Source: CAVRUD01 sp963849635 (GTDB taxonomy: Bacteria > Chloroflexota > Chloroflexia > Thermomicrobiales > UBA6265). Taken from it: a stretch of 64,000 bases of DNA. Below the pieces are notes generated by a model. It had not been told where the DNA came from. It saw nothing but the letters and a program-made list of their open reading frames with translations, and made no database searches. Numbering within the stretch: position 1 is the first letter of the stretch; the number at the start of each line of letters is the position of its first letter. This document shows, in pieces, positions 35,428 to 44,268 of this stretch. The position numbers and the translations under genes are program-made. The stretch lies in contig CAWKIA010000032.1 of assembly GCA_963849635.1 (NCBI GenBank), forward strand, positions 62,001 to 126,000, given 5' to 3'.

Positions 35428-36316
35428 CTACACCGCGTCCCGGGCCACCCGGTCCAGCCATTCGTCCAGCAGCGCGGTTGTCAGCCCGACCTGCTCGTGG
35501 GGCAGGCCGTGACCGGCGCTGTCTAAAACCACGTAGGACGCGCGCGGGTAGTGCGGTAGCCATTCCCAACCCTGGGCGTAGCCGGTGAACGAGTCCTGCC
35601 GGCCGGTGAGGATCAGGGTGGGCTGAGTGAAGGGTTCGCCGGTCTCCGGCGGCTCGGGCAGGAAGAAGTTCTTGTAGATCCGCGCCAATGCGGCCTCGTC
35701 GGCGCTGGCGATCCCGTGTCCCTCCCGCTCGGCGAAGAGCCGCAGGGTCTCCGGCGTCTGGATCACCAGGTAGCCGCCGTACTCGGCCTCCAGGGCCGGC
35801 TCCAGAAGTCCGTCGAGGTCGCCGGAACGGTGGAGCACGACGTGGGCGGGCAACTGCGCCCCGCCATCTTGACTGCCTTTGTGCCCCATGGGGTTGATGA
35901 CCGCCAGACCCCTCACCTGCTCCGGTCGCCGATTAGCGACCGCCCGGGCCAGATATCCGCCGTGCGAATGCCCGGCGATCAGGAACGGCTCGGCCCCGAT
36001 CACCCCGTCGATGAAGGCCAAGATCACCTCCAGCATGTCCGCGGTCGAGGCGATCTGCTCCGGGGCGGGAGTGCGCCCCATCCCAGGCGAGTCGACATAG
36101 ATCCGGCGATATCCAGGTCTGCCAGGACGGTCCGCAAAGACCGGCTCCATCACCGCGGTCATGTAGTGGTGATCGACTCATCCAGCCGTGCAACGCCACG
36201 ACGGGGATGCCGGTGCCGTATTCGACGTAATGCACCGGAATGCCATTCGCCTCGTAGAACTGGTGCGGAATCGCCTCGTCCGGCTTCTGAACCGGCACTG
36301 TTGCTGCCGTTGTCAC
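35428..36316 (-). pseudogene. alpha/beta hydrolase, frameshifted
   Basis: First of four clustered alpha/beta hydrolases in plus-strand order. It starts at GTG 36316 after GAGGAGG (TTAATVPVQKPDEAIPHQFY). The oxyanion segment PVVALHGW is in one frame and DHHYMTAVMEPVF onward in another, with a one-base error near 36175. The nucleophile is in IAGHSHGGYLARA, the acid in LTGRQDSFTGY and the histidine in DSAGHGLPHEQ. About 295 residues when repaired. Epoxide hydrolase, esterase or lactonase activity is possible. Confidence 0.83.
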
Positions 36317-36359
36317 GATCGTTACCTCCTCGCTTCAAACCGATCGGCCGCCAGGCTGG

Positions 36360-37183
36360 CTAGGCGGTCTCCGGCATCGGGGCGTCCAGGAACTCGGTGA
36401 TCATCGCTTTGAGCCAGTCCACTCGTTCCAGCATGCCGAGGTGGGTGGTCCCGGGCAGGACAGCGAGGCGAGCTGGTCCTTCCGGCTCGAAGAGCGGTAA
36501 CCCCACTCCACCACCGCGGAGACCGAAAAGGTCTGCGGCGTGGGAGATGTGATAACCCTCCGCATCCCCGAAGATCAGCAACGTCGGGGCCGGGATTGCG
36601 CGAATCTCTTCTGCTGGCCAGGTGTAGGGAGTCGCGGCCGAAACTTTGACCTTTTCCACCAGAGCGGGGAAAGCGGTCGGGTCCGGCGCAACCCGATCGT
36701 AGAGTTCCTTCCAGGGCGATCCCGCGAACGCTTCGGGCGAGAGAAACTTCATTGCCTCGGATACTCCGGCACCGCCCCCTTCACCGTGTCGGTCACGACC
36801 GAGATCGGCACGAGCTTGCGGACCAGTTCCGGATGGCGGATCGCCACCTGCCAGGCGACCCCTCCCCCGAGGCTGTACCCCGCGACATCGGCGCGCTCGA
36901 TGCCTAAGTGGCGCAGCAGCCCCGCCGTGTCGTCGGCCATCTGTTGGTGGGTGAGCGGACGGTCAGCGTCGTTGGTCCGCCCATGTCCCTGCATCTCCGG
37001 CACGATTACCCGGCGATTGTCCGCCAGCGCCGTCACCAGCGGTCCCATTGTCTCGGCCAACATGAAAGCGCCGTGGATGAGCACGAGCGGAACGGCATCG
37101 CCCGTACCGTGGACCTCGTAGTACATCTTGAGGCCGTTCACCGGGGCGTAGCCGGTCTCCTTGATCTGGGTATTAGCGGTCAC
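36360..37183 (-). pseudogene. alpha/beta hydrolase, frameshifted
   Basis: Close relative of the hydrolases at 37306 and 38649, sharing the opening TGYAPVNGLKMYYEVHG. It starts at GTG 37183 with AAGGGAG upstream. The nucleophile is in GYSLGGGVAWQ, the acid region is LLIFGDAEGYH and the histidine is in PGTTHLGML. One missing G near 36760 (PEYP joins EAMKFLSPEAF) splits it into two frames. About 274 residues. Cytoplasmic. Role unknown. Confidence 0.83.
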
Positions 37184-37305
37184 GAATGCGCTCCCTTCAG
37201 TTACTTCGCCGTGGTTGAAGAAACGAGAGCCGAGAGCTGAGAGCGGAGCGTTTCTGGCCGCTTTGCCGTCTCTCAACTCACGACCCATGACTCACCTCTC
37301 TCGTC

Positions 37306-38283
37306 TTAGAACGTCGGCGCCGGGATCGGATCCGGCGCGTCGAGGAAGGCCGGAATCATGGCTAGCAGCCATTCGTACCGGTCGAGCATGCCGATGCCCG
37401 GCGGGATGAAGTGGGTTGTCCCCGGCATGACCGCCAGCCGGACCTTGGAGATCCCAGCCATGTCGCCCATCGCCCCGCCCCCGAGCAGGCGGTACATCGC
37501 CACGGTGTGTTCCAGCGTGGACGCGTCGGAGTCTCCCATCACGATCAGCGTCGGCGCGCTGATCTTGGGGATGTCGGCGTCCCAGGCGAACGTCGTCGAA
37601 TCGAGCTCGATCAGCTTGCGGACGAAGGTCGTGAAGTAGTCCGGGTTCGGCGCGACCTCCTTGTAGGCCGCCTCGATCGGGCTCCCAGCGAAGACATCGA
37701 CCGTCATGTTGGGCAGCATCGCGATCAGCTCGGGCTGCATGCCGTCGTAGCGGTACCCGGCCGAGATCGGCACCAGGGTGCGGATCAACTCCGGGTGGCG
37801 AATGGCGAGCTGGATGGCGGTCGCGCCGCCCATGCTGTAGCCGACCGCGTCGACCTGCGCGATCCCCAGATGATTCAGCAGGGCGGCGCAGTCATCGGCC
37901 ATCGCCTCGTAGGTGATCGGTCGGTCGATATCGCCGGTCCGGCCGTGGCCCTGGAGATCGGTGACGATCACCTGGCGGCCCGCCGCCAGACCGGGCAGGA
38001 AGGGGCCGAACGTCCCGGTTGTCATATACGCCCCATGCAGCAGCAAGACAGGCGGAGCGTCCGTCGGCTCGCCGTGGATTTCGTAGTACATCTGGAGGCC
38101 GTTCGCCGGGGCGTACCCGGTGGAGGTGGGTTGGCTGGTAGCGGGAGTCGCGGCGTCGGTCACGGTTCCTTCTCCTGTCGCAATCGGGGTGCTCCCCGAA
38201 TCGGTTTGGGCTTTTGCCCGCAAGGGAGCCGCCACGGCCGCCGCGGTGACCGCAACACGGGTCAGAAAAGTTCGGCGAAACAT
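37306..38283 (-). CDS. alpha/beta hydrolase with an export signal
   Basis: A 325-residue hydrolase. It starts MFRRTFLTRVAVTAAAVAAP, a signal sequence with a twin-arginine-like RR, followed by a Thr/Pro/Ala-rich linker to about residue 55. The catalytic domain matches the next gene closely: TGYAPANGLQMYYEIHG, VLLLHGAYMTTGTF, nucleophile GYSMGGATAIQ, acid LIVMGDSDAS, histidine GTTHFIPPG, ending APDPIPAPTF. It is the only one of the four with a visible signal, so it probably acts outside the membrane. Confidence 0.88.
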   Translation of the reverse strand: MFRRTFLTRVAVTAAAVAAPLRAKAQTDSGSTPIATGEGTVTDAATPATSQPTSTGYAPANGLQMYYEIHGEPTDAPPVLLLHGAYMTTGTFGPFLPGLAAGRQVIVTDLQGHGRTGDIDRPITYEAMADDCAALLNHLGIAQVDAVGYSMGGATAIQLAIRHPELIRTLVPISAGYRYDGMQPELIAMLPNMTVDVFAGSPIEAAYKEVAPNPDYFTTFVRKLIELDSTTFAWDADIPKISAPTLIVMGDSDASTLEHTVAMYRLLGGGAMGDMAGISKVRLAVMPGTTHFIPPGIGMLDRYEWLLAMIPAFLDAPDPIPAPTF

Positions 38284-38439
38284 CTGAGAAACCCCTCGGC
38301 CGATGTCTGTAGACAACCCGGCCACGGTTTGGCCTGAACCGCGTCAGGCCTTGACCAGAAAGAACGCTTTCCAAAGCGGTCAGCAGTCAGGCGTCAGGCG
38401 TCAGTTATCAGCGACGTCGCCCGAGCCAATCGGCAGCCA

Positions 38440-38588
38440 GTCATCCCGAGCTTGTCGAGGAATCTCGAAGGGGACCAAGGAACGACGAAGCCCCGGCCTT
38501 CGAGAAGACGGCACGGTTCTCTCGGAGACGGCAGCACCATCAGAACGCCGTCTCCATCGAGATCCCTCGGCAAGCTCGGGATGACAGG
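38440..38588. repeat. R1 inverted-repeat element, copy 1
   Basis: About 149 bp bounded by ~27-bp imperfect inverted ends (GTCATCCCGAGCTTGTCGAG ... CTCGGGATGACAGG). It is alignable throughout with the copy at 62965-63113. Period-7 GCGTCAG repeats lie just upstream (about 38389-38402). Nothing else is seen in the 38284-38648 gap. Confidence 0.75.
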
Positions 38589-38648
38589 GGGGCGGGACGG
38601 CATCGACACCCCTCGGACGCCGGATGCCGGACGCCGGTTGCCTGACAG

Positions 38649-39509
38649 CTAGAACGTCGGGGCCGGGATCGGGTCTGGGGCGGCGTGGAACGAGGAAAGG
38701 AGGGGCAGGAGCCACTCGTGCCGGTCGAGCATGCCGATGCCGAACGGGATGAAGTGGGTCGTGGCGGGCAGGATGGCGAGCCGGACCTTGGAGATTCCGG
38801 CCATGTCGCCCATCGCGCCACCACCCATCAGGCGGTACATCGCGACGGAATGCTCGACCTTGGCGTCGTCGGAGTCGCCGATGACGATCATGGTCGGCGC
38901 GGCAATCTGCTTGACGTCCTCGTCCCAGGTGAACTTGTCTTGGTTAAGCACTTTGATCTTTTCGACCAGGTTGGGGAAGTCCGCCGGGTTGGGGGCGATC
39001 TCGTTGTAGGTCGTCTCGAAGGGGGAGCCGGCGAACATCTCCGCCGACAGGTTCGGCAGCATAGCCACCAGCTCCGGCTGGGTGCCGTCGTACCGGTATC
39101 CCGCGGACATCGGCACCAGCGTGCGCACGACCTCGGGGTGGCGAATGGCCACTTGAATAGCCGTTGCACCTCCCAGGCTGTACCCGATGACGTCGGCCTG
39201 GTTGATGCCGAGGTGCCCGAGCAGCGCGGCGCAGTCGTCGGCTAGGCCTTCATAGGTGAGCGGCCGGTCGATGTCGCCGGTGCGGCCGTGGGCCTGGAGG
39301 GTGGGGACGATCACCCGCCGGGTGGCGGCCAGCCCGGGCAGGAGCGGCCCGAAGTCGGCGGAGGACATCATGAATGAGCCATGCAGGAGCAGGATGGGCG
39401 TCCCCTCCGCCCCGGGGTTGTGGACCTCGTAGTACATCTGGAGGTCATTCACCGGGGCGTAGCCGGTCTCAACCGGAGCGCTGGCGGGCGGGGTAGCGGT
39501 ATCGGTCAC
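38649..39509 (-). CDS. alpha/beta hydrolase
   Basis: A 286-residue cytoplasmic paralogue of the exported hydrolase downstream. It starts at GTG 39509 with AAGGAGA (TDTATPPASAPVETGYAPVN). Motifs: ILLLHGSFMMSSADF, nucleophile GYSLGGATAIQ, acid MIVIGDSDDAK, histidine ATTHFIPFG, and the shared C-terminus APDPIPAPTF. The strong similarity to the neighbours indicates tandem duplication followed by gain or loss of a signal peptide. Confidence 0.88.
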   Translation of the reverse strand: MTDTATPPASAPVETGYAPVNDLQMYYEVHNPGAEGTPILLLHGSFMMSSADFGPLLPGLAATRRVIVPTLQAHGRTGDIDRPLTYEGLADDCAALLGHLGINQADVIGYSLGGATAIQVAIRHPEVVRTLVPMSAGYRYDGTQPELVAMLPNLSAEMFAGSPFETTYNEIAPNPADFPNLVEKIKVLNQDKFTWDEDVKQIAAPTMIVIGDSDDAKVEHSVAMYRLMGGGAMGDMAGISKVRLAILPATTHFIPFGIGMLDRHEWLLPLLSSFHAAPDPIPAPTF

Positions 39510-39550
39510 GTGGTTTTCTCCTTTCGTGGTGATGATCGGATGCCGGGGGA

Positions 39551-39663
39551 ACGCCCCCTAACCCCCCAGCCCCCTTCCCCCTGCTGCGGCAGGGGGAAGG
39601 GGGAGACGGCGCTGCCGGCCGCCCCTCTCCACCGCAGTGGAGAGGGGGTAGGGGGTGAGGTCT
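39551..39663. repeat. R2 repeat, long copy
   Basis: Near-identical to the core at 21635-21745: CCCCCTAACCCCCC, the CCCCCTTCCCCC and CCTCTCCAC hairpins, ending GGTAGGGGGTGAGG. It lies in the 39510-39872 gap, which also holds the sigma-factor remnant. Confidence 0.8.
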
Positions 39664-39717
39664 CCCTCCGTCATCACCTAGTCGTTCGGGGTTCGCGCAA
39701 ATCGACAACCGTGCCCT

Positions 39718-39862
39718 ACAGCTCCGCCAGTCGCCCTTCAAGAAAATGCCGCTGCGGCTCCCGGCGTGTTAATAGAGAAGGCGAGTTCGTGGGCGGCGCG
39801 GGACTTGTCCGTCTGGGCGAGGCGGCGGAAGAAGTCGGCCCAGGCAGAATGGGTCAGATGGT
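39718..39862 (-). pseudogene. remnant of a sigma-factor gene (3' end only)
   Basis: Reverse-strand reading gives YHLTHSAWADFFRRLAQTD and, after a one-base shift, EPQRHFLEGRLAEL and a stop. This aligns with the last ~50 residues of the intact sigma factor at 40601 (YHLAHAARADFYRRLGQTAE ... ERRFLEGRLAEIE). Homology stops abruptly at about 39862, ten bases from the toxin gene's stop codon. It is a diverged paralogue fragment, not an exact copy. Confidence 0.7.
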
Positions 39863-39872
39863 AGCGCCCGAT

Positions 39873-40298
39873 TTATCCCGGGCGGAACGGGTTCTCGACC
39901 CGCAGTCGCCCGTCGAAGACCTGCCCATGCTGCAGATCCTCGGTCAGCAGCCGAGTTGCGCTGGCGACGAGAGCGGTCTCGACCACAAGCGCATCCCAGA
40001 ATGAGATGCTCGCTGCCTCGACCCGATCCATAGCCCTCAGGATCAGCGTCACGTCGACCTGGACGACCGGCAGCTCGACGTGGGCGCGTACGATCTCCTT
40101 GGCATCCGGAGCATGGATATTCGCGGAGAGTTTTCGAGTAAGTGTCACGAATAGCTCTTGCAAGATCTGGGTGCTGATGACGATCTCGTGTGAGGCGATC
40201 AAGTCCTGCACCAGCGCCTCAGCTATGGCCTGTTTGCTCGGTTCGGTGTCATCGAGCCGGTAGACGAGGATATTCGTGTCGACGAACGATCGTGTCAC
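39873..40298 (-). CDS. PIN-domain toxin (VapC-like)
   Basis: A 141-residue PIN ribonuclease. Acidic residues are in place: SFVDTNILVYRLD at the start, TQILQELFVTL, ISFWDALVVETAL and LLTEDLQHGQVFDG. It starts at GTG 40298, overlapping the antitoxin stop (GTGA), so translation is coupled. Family toxins cleave tRNA or rRNA and are held in check by the cognate antitoxin. The module sits between a sigma-factor remnant and an intact sigma gene. Confidence 0.88.
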   Translation of the reverse strand: MTRSFVDTNILVYRLDDTEPSKQAIAEALVQDLIASHEIVISTQILQELFVTLTRKLSANIHAPDAKEIVRAHVELPVVQVDVTLILRAMDRVEAASISFWDALVVETALVASATRLLTEDLQHGQVFDGRLRVENPFRPG

Positions 40299-40549
40299 GA
40301 CTTGCCCACATCGCGGTCGTACAGGTCTTCGCGACGCCACGTAATGCCACCGCTACGCACGCCGGCACGCCTGGCGACTGCAAGTGCATGCTCCATTGCC
40401 CGCATCTGGCGCTCGCGGTCGTCCGCACCTCCGGCGTAGGAATCCAGGTATTCCCGCAGAAGCGCATTGACGGATGTTCCCTCTTCCAAGGCCTTGATCC
40501 GCGCCCGCTTCAGCGTCTCGGGGTCGACCGTTATGGTCAGGTTCGCCAT
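40295..40549 (-). CDS. ribbon-helix-helix antitoxin of the PIN module
   Basis: An 84-residue protein. The N-terminal MANLTITVDPETLKRARIKA and EGTSVNALLREYLDSYAG form a CopG/Arc-type RHH; the C-terminal segment SGGITWRREDLYDRD is the usual toxin-neutralising tail. A GAGGAGG-type ribosome site precedes ATG 40549. Autorepression of the pair by the RHH is family knowledge. Confidence 0.85.
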   Translation of the reverse strand: MANLTITVDPETLKRARIKALEEGTSVNALLREYLDSYAGGADDRERQMRAMEHALAVARRAGVRSGGITWRREDLYDRDVGKS

Positions 40550-40600
40550 GATCCCTCCTCGTGGAACACGGGATCAGTGTAGCACGGGTCGCCATTGGCT

Positions 40601-41888
40601 TCAGCGGTGGCCCGTTTCAATTTCCGCCAGTCGCCCCTCAAGAAAACGCCGCTCCGGCTCCTGTCGTGTTAAGGAGAGGGCGAGCTCATAGGCGGTCCGG
40701 GCCTCCGCCGTCTGACCCAGACGGCGGTAGAAATCGGCCCGGGCGGCGTGGGCCAGGTGGTAGTTCTCCAACTCGCCGCCGGCGAGGATCTCGTCGATCA
40801 GAGCCAGGCCTGCCGCCGGTCCGTCGCGCATCGCTACCGCCACCGCCCGGTTCAGCTCCACCACCGGCGAGGGAGTGTTCTGGAGAAGGACGTCGTACAG
40901 GCTGACGATCTGGGCCCAATCGGTTTGTTCCGGCGCGGCGGCCTCGGCATGGACCGCCGCGATTGCCGCCTGAATCGTGTACGGCCCAAACCGGCCCGAC
41001 TCCAGCACCCGCTCGGTCAGGCGGGTGCCCTCCGCGATCAGGTCGACGTTCCAGCGGCTCCGATCCTGGTCCTCGAGCAGGATCAGATCGCCCTCCGCGG
41101 TCGAGCGGGACGCCCGCCGCGATTCGTGCAGCAGCATCAAGGCCAACAGGCCGACGGGCTCCGGCTCCGGCAACAGTTCCACCAGCAGCCGGGCCAGCCG
41201 GATCGCCTCGCCGGAGAGATCAGCCCGGGTGACTTCCTCGCCGGCCGACGCCGAATAACCCTCGTTGAAGACGAGATAGATCACCTGGAGAACCGTCTCC
41301 AGCCGTTCCGTCAGTTCCGCCCGGGCGGGCACCTGGTAGGGGATGTTGGCGTCGCGGATCTTCGCCTTGGCCCGCACGATCCGCTGGGCCAGGGTTGAGG
41401 GGGCGGTCAGGAAAGCGCGGGCGATCTCCTCGGTGGTGAGACCGCAGACTTCGCGCAGGGTGAGGGCGACCCGGGCCTCCGGGGCCAGGGCGGGGTGGCA
41501 GCAGGTGAAGACCAGGCGCAGGCGGTCGTCCTCTATATCCTCGTCGTTGCCGGCGACGAAGTCCTCGACCCCGGCGTCGACCTCCTGGGCCAGGATGCCG
41601 AGGGAGGCATCGAACCTGAGCCCGGCGCCGGATCGTGTCGATCGCCTTGAACCGGCCCGCCGAGACCAGCCAGGCGCGCGGGTTCGCCGGCACGCCCTCC
41701 TGGGGCCACTGGCGCATGGCGGCGGTAAAGGCGTCATGCAGGGCATCCTCCGCCAGGTCGAAGTCGCCGATCAGGCGGACGAGCGTGGCGAAGACGCGCC
41801 GCGACTCCTCCCGGTAGATGTCGTCCAGGAGGAGGCGCATGCGCGCGTCGTCGGGAGGGGCGGGACGTTGAGCGTCGGTTGCGGTCAT
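40601..41888 (-). pseudogene. ECF-type RNA polymerase sigma factor (DUF6596 type), frameshifted
   Basis: About 428 residues when repaired, the length of ECF sigma factors with a C-terminal extension that accompany YciI proteins. Region 2: FATLVRLIGDFDLAEDALHD with FTAAMRQWPQEG and RAWLVSAGRFKAIDTIRRRA. After a one-base surplus near 41617 it continues FDASLGILAQE, DDRLRLVFTCCHPAL, then region 4 TLREVCGLTTEEIARAFL. The extension has NEGYSASAGEEVTRADL and a TPR-like tail. YciI genes lie at 21785, 27215 and 32554 but none is adjacent. The ATG at 41888 is tentative. Confidence 0.85.
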
Positions 41889-42062
41889 GGGTGTCGGGCC
41901 CTCGTGTCGGCGTTGGATGCGGGTGGCGAGTCTGCGGGGCTGGCGGGGACGGGAGGTTTCCGGGACCATCGCAGTCGTCGTCATCGTGGGATCGTACTCC
42001 TCCGTGTGTCTAACGTCGCCGGCCGCACCGGCCGCTCCGCCGCTCGTCCACCGTCCGTAAGC

Positions 42063-42365
42063 CTAGTCGCCGATCTGCCCGGATGCCCCCACCGGTTCAC
42101 CGAACCGGTGGGCGTTGCGCGCCCTGGCCTTGGCCGCCTCCTCTTCGCGGTTTTTCGGGAAGGTGATGCCCGGTTCGAGCGCGGCCAGCAGCCGGGCGGA
42201 AACTGCCGCGATCTCATCGATCGCAGCGTTGAACGCGGCCTCGTTGGCCCGGGATGGGGCGGTGAAGCCACTGATCTTACGCACGAATTGCACGGCCGCG
42301 GCCCGGACCTCGTCCCCGGTGGCGGGTGGCTCGAAGTTGAACAGCGGCTTGATGTTGCGGCACAC
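42063..42365 (-). CDS. DUF2277 protein
   Basis: A 100-residue protein starting at GTG 42365 with AGGAGG upstream. It reads VCRNIKPLFNFEPPATGDEV, then VQFVRKISGFTAPSRANEAA and AVSARLLAALEPGITFPKN. The opening C-R-N-I and the whole length match DUF2277, a small family of unknown function common in actinobacteria and Chloroflexota. It lies 30 bp downstream of the MGMT-like gene on the same strand. Confidence 0.88.
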   Translation of the reverse strand: MCRNIKPLFNFEPPATGDEVRAAAVQFVRKISGFTAPSRANEAAFNAAIDEIAAVSARLLAALEPGITFPKNREEEAAKARARNAHRFGEPVGASGQIGD

Positions 42366-42395
42366 GGGGCTACCTCCTGAAGACAAGCGACCTGC

Positions 42396-42824
42396 TCACG
42401 ACTCGTCCGCCGTGGCAGATGCCTCGCGGGCGCGTTGGGCAAGGAGGAACGAAGGGTCGAATGACACCCGCCGCAGGATGGACGACGTCTCATCCAGAAT
42501 TCGCCACACGGGAGCGATGTCAGCCAACGCCGCCCCACCGTCGTACGCCTCGCGGGCGGCTTCGGCGGCAACCAGCAAACTTTTCGCCGTCGTGACGGGG
42601 CAGGTGATCGCGGCGCCGTGGGCAGCAGATAATTCCGCCCGCAGTTCTTTCAGGGTGCGGGTGTGACCGGCGGGAATGGTCCGGACCACGGTGTCGACGT
42701 CACGGCCGTTGGGATAAAGCATGAGGTCGCTCGCCGTAAGGCCTTTAAATCGGCCTTCGCGCACGGGCCGGATCTCGGTCGGCGAGCTATCGAGGCGCTC
42801 ATTCCAGGACAACGCGTCGGCCAT
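42396..42824 (-). CDS. MGMT/alkyltransferase-like domain protein
   Basis: A 142-residue protein starting MADALSWNERLDSSPTEIRP. The middle, DVDTVVRTIPAGHTRTLKEL, followed by RAELSAAHGAAITCPVTTAK and LADIAPVWRILDE, resembles the small MGMT-fold proteins in which P-C-H-R is replaced by T-C-P-x-T-T. The alkyl-acceptor PCHR motif is absent, so DNA repair by alkyl transfer is not expected; it may bind DNA lesions. Assignment rests on motif spacing and is moderate. Confidence 0.55.
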   Translation of the reverse strand: MADALSWNERLDSSPTEIRPVREGRFKGLTASDLMLYPNGRDVDTVVRTIPAGHTRTLKELRAELSAAHGAAITCPVTTAKSLLVAAEAAREAYDGGAALADIAPVWRILDETSSILRRVSFDPSFLLAQRAREASATADES

Positions 42825-43150
42825 GGCTTCCTCCGGGTCGCGGTCCGCCGGGCTCGGCAAGCGTGCGCCGAACAGGTGACGGTCTGGCACACATAGCATA
42901 CCGCACATGAACGTACAGGACAAGTGTTCGCATATTGCCCTGCGATGATTTAACGGCAGTCTCCTGCGAATGTCAGACAGGGGCCTGGATTCGGAGAACG
43001 GATCTGGAAACGGCGCCTCCCGCCGTAGGGGCAGACCGGGCGAATGGCATGCTCCCTGGTCCCCATCCGCGTTGGCCCACCGACGCGACAGGCCCCACCG
43101 GGAGATCCCGGTGGGGCCTGTGCGGCTTGTACACGACTTCCGGAGGTTTG
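42825..43150. terminator. intergenic region with a hairpin terminator at 43089-43120
   Basis: A 14-bp stem, CAGGCCCCACCGGG / CCCGGTGGGGCCTG, with an AGAT loop, lies 30 bp downstream of the secreted-protein gene on the minus strand. The rest of the gap shows nothing convincing. Confidence 0.75.
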
Positions 43151-44224
43151 CTAGGAGAGGCCGCAGGCGGCCAGTTCGGTCTGGGCCAGTTCCCCGGCGT
43201 CGGCCATCACGGCGTTAGCGTCGGCGCCCGCCGAGTTGATATCGTCGGCCGCTGAATCAAGTTCGCCGTTCTCGGCCGCCACCGAGGCGTCGTCGAAGAG
43301 ATCGGCGAAGGTCTGGAAGGCATCAGCAAACATGTCGCTCGCCTCCTGCAGCTCCGGTGGCGCCGACTCCGCGGTCTGGGCATCGGACAAATCCTGGAAC
43401 TCGTCCGCCATCTCCGCCAGGCGAACCGGATCGGCCGTCTCCCGGTCGAAGGTCTCCAGTTCCGCGACCAGGAGGCCGATCGCGTCGAGGCGTTCCCCGG
43501 TGCCGGTCGCCCAAGTGGCGGCCAGGTCGCAGTCGATCTCTCCGGACGACCCGGCGGTGTCCGCGCTCTCGTCAGCCGTCTCGTCAACGGTGGAAGCCGC
43601 GGGGGTCGCATCGGCGCCGGTGTCCGTGTCCTCGGATTCATCGGTGGCGGGCGTCGCGCCAGTACCACTCGACAGGTCGGCCAAAAGCACCAGACGGTCG
43701 GAGGCGGGCAGGTAGACGACGTTTTGTATGCCGGCGCCGTTCAGCACCTGGAAGGCAAGCGCCCCGCTGGAGGTGTCACCCGGCGCAATCTCACCGGGCA
43801 CATAGTCCGGTAGGGCCGCCATCGACGCTTCGGTGCGGGGCAGGTAGATCGGGCGGGCGAGAAAGCCCTCGCCGTCCTGGATCGCCACGGCGTTCGGGTC
43901 GAACGGGAAGGGCCGGTTGCCCGTGTTCTCGACGGAGATGGTCAGGACGACGAAATGGAAGGCTCGTTGCGGGGGTGTGTTCGGGTCGTAATCCTGAAAT
44001 GGGTCTTCGATCGCCTCGACGGTGATCTCCGCCAGCGTGCCGCCCTCCAGCCCGACGAAGGGGACGGCGGTGCCGACGGATGGGGACCCGCCGTCGTCCT
44101 GGGCGCGGGCGGGCCCGCGCAGGATCGCGACCATAGCCACGACCAGCAAGACGACGAGAAGACTCCGGCCGATCCATGCCGTCCGCCCCTGCGGATGGCT
44201 TCGCTGCGCCACATGCTGGACCAT
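43151..44224 (-). CDS. secreted DUF4352-like protein
   Basis: A 357-residue exported protein. It starts MVQHVAQRSHPQGRTAWIG with AGGAGG upstream, and the signal helix LLVVLLVVAMVAILRG ends in ARAQ. Residues ~35-175 form an immunoglobulin-like DUF4352-type domain: GLEGGTLAEITVEAIEDPF, FHFVVLTISVENTGNRPF, PGDTSSGALAFQVLNGA. A Thr/Asp/Ala-rich linker (~180-235) leads to a helical C-terminal domain with two cysteines (EIDCDLAATW and TELAACGLS). The same plan is found in the next gene; they probably arose by duplication. Role unknown. Confidence 0.75.
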   Translation of the reverse strand: MVQHVAQRSHPQGRTAWIGRSLLVVLLVVAMVAILRGPARAQDDGGSPSVGTAVPFVGLEGGTLAEITVEAIEDPFQDYDPNTPPQRAFHFVVLTISVENTGNRPFPFDPNAVAIQDGEGFLARPIYLPRTEASMAALPDYVPGEIAPGDTSSGALAFQVLNGAGIQNVVYLPASDRLVLLADLSSGTGATPATDESEDTDTGADATPAASTVDETADESADTAGSSGEIDCDLAATWATGTGERLDAIGLLVAELETFDRETADPVRLAEMADEFQDLSDAQTAESAPPELQEASDMFADAFQTFADLFDDASVAAENGELDSAADDINSAGADANAVMADAGELAQTELAACGLS

Positions 44225-44268
44225 GATGTGCCTCCTGGCGCGTCCGCGCCGGATGAGGTGAGCGGAAT

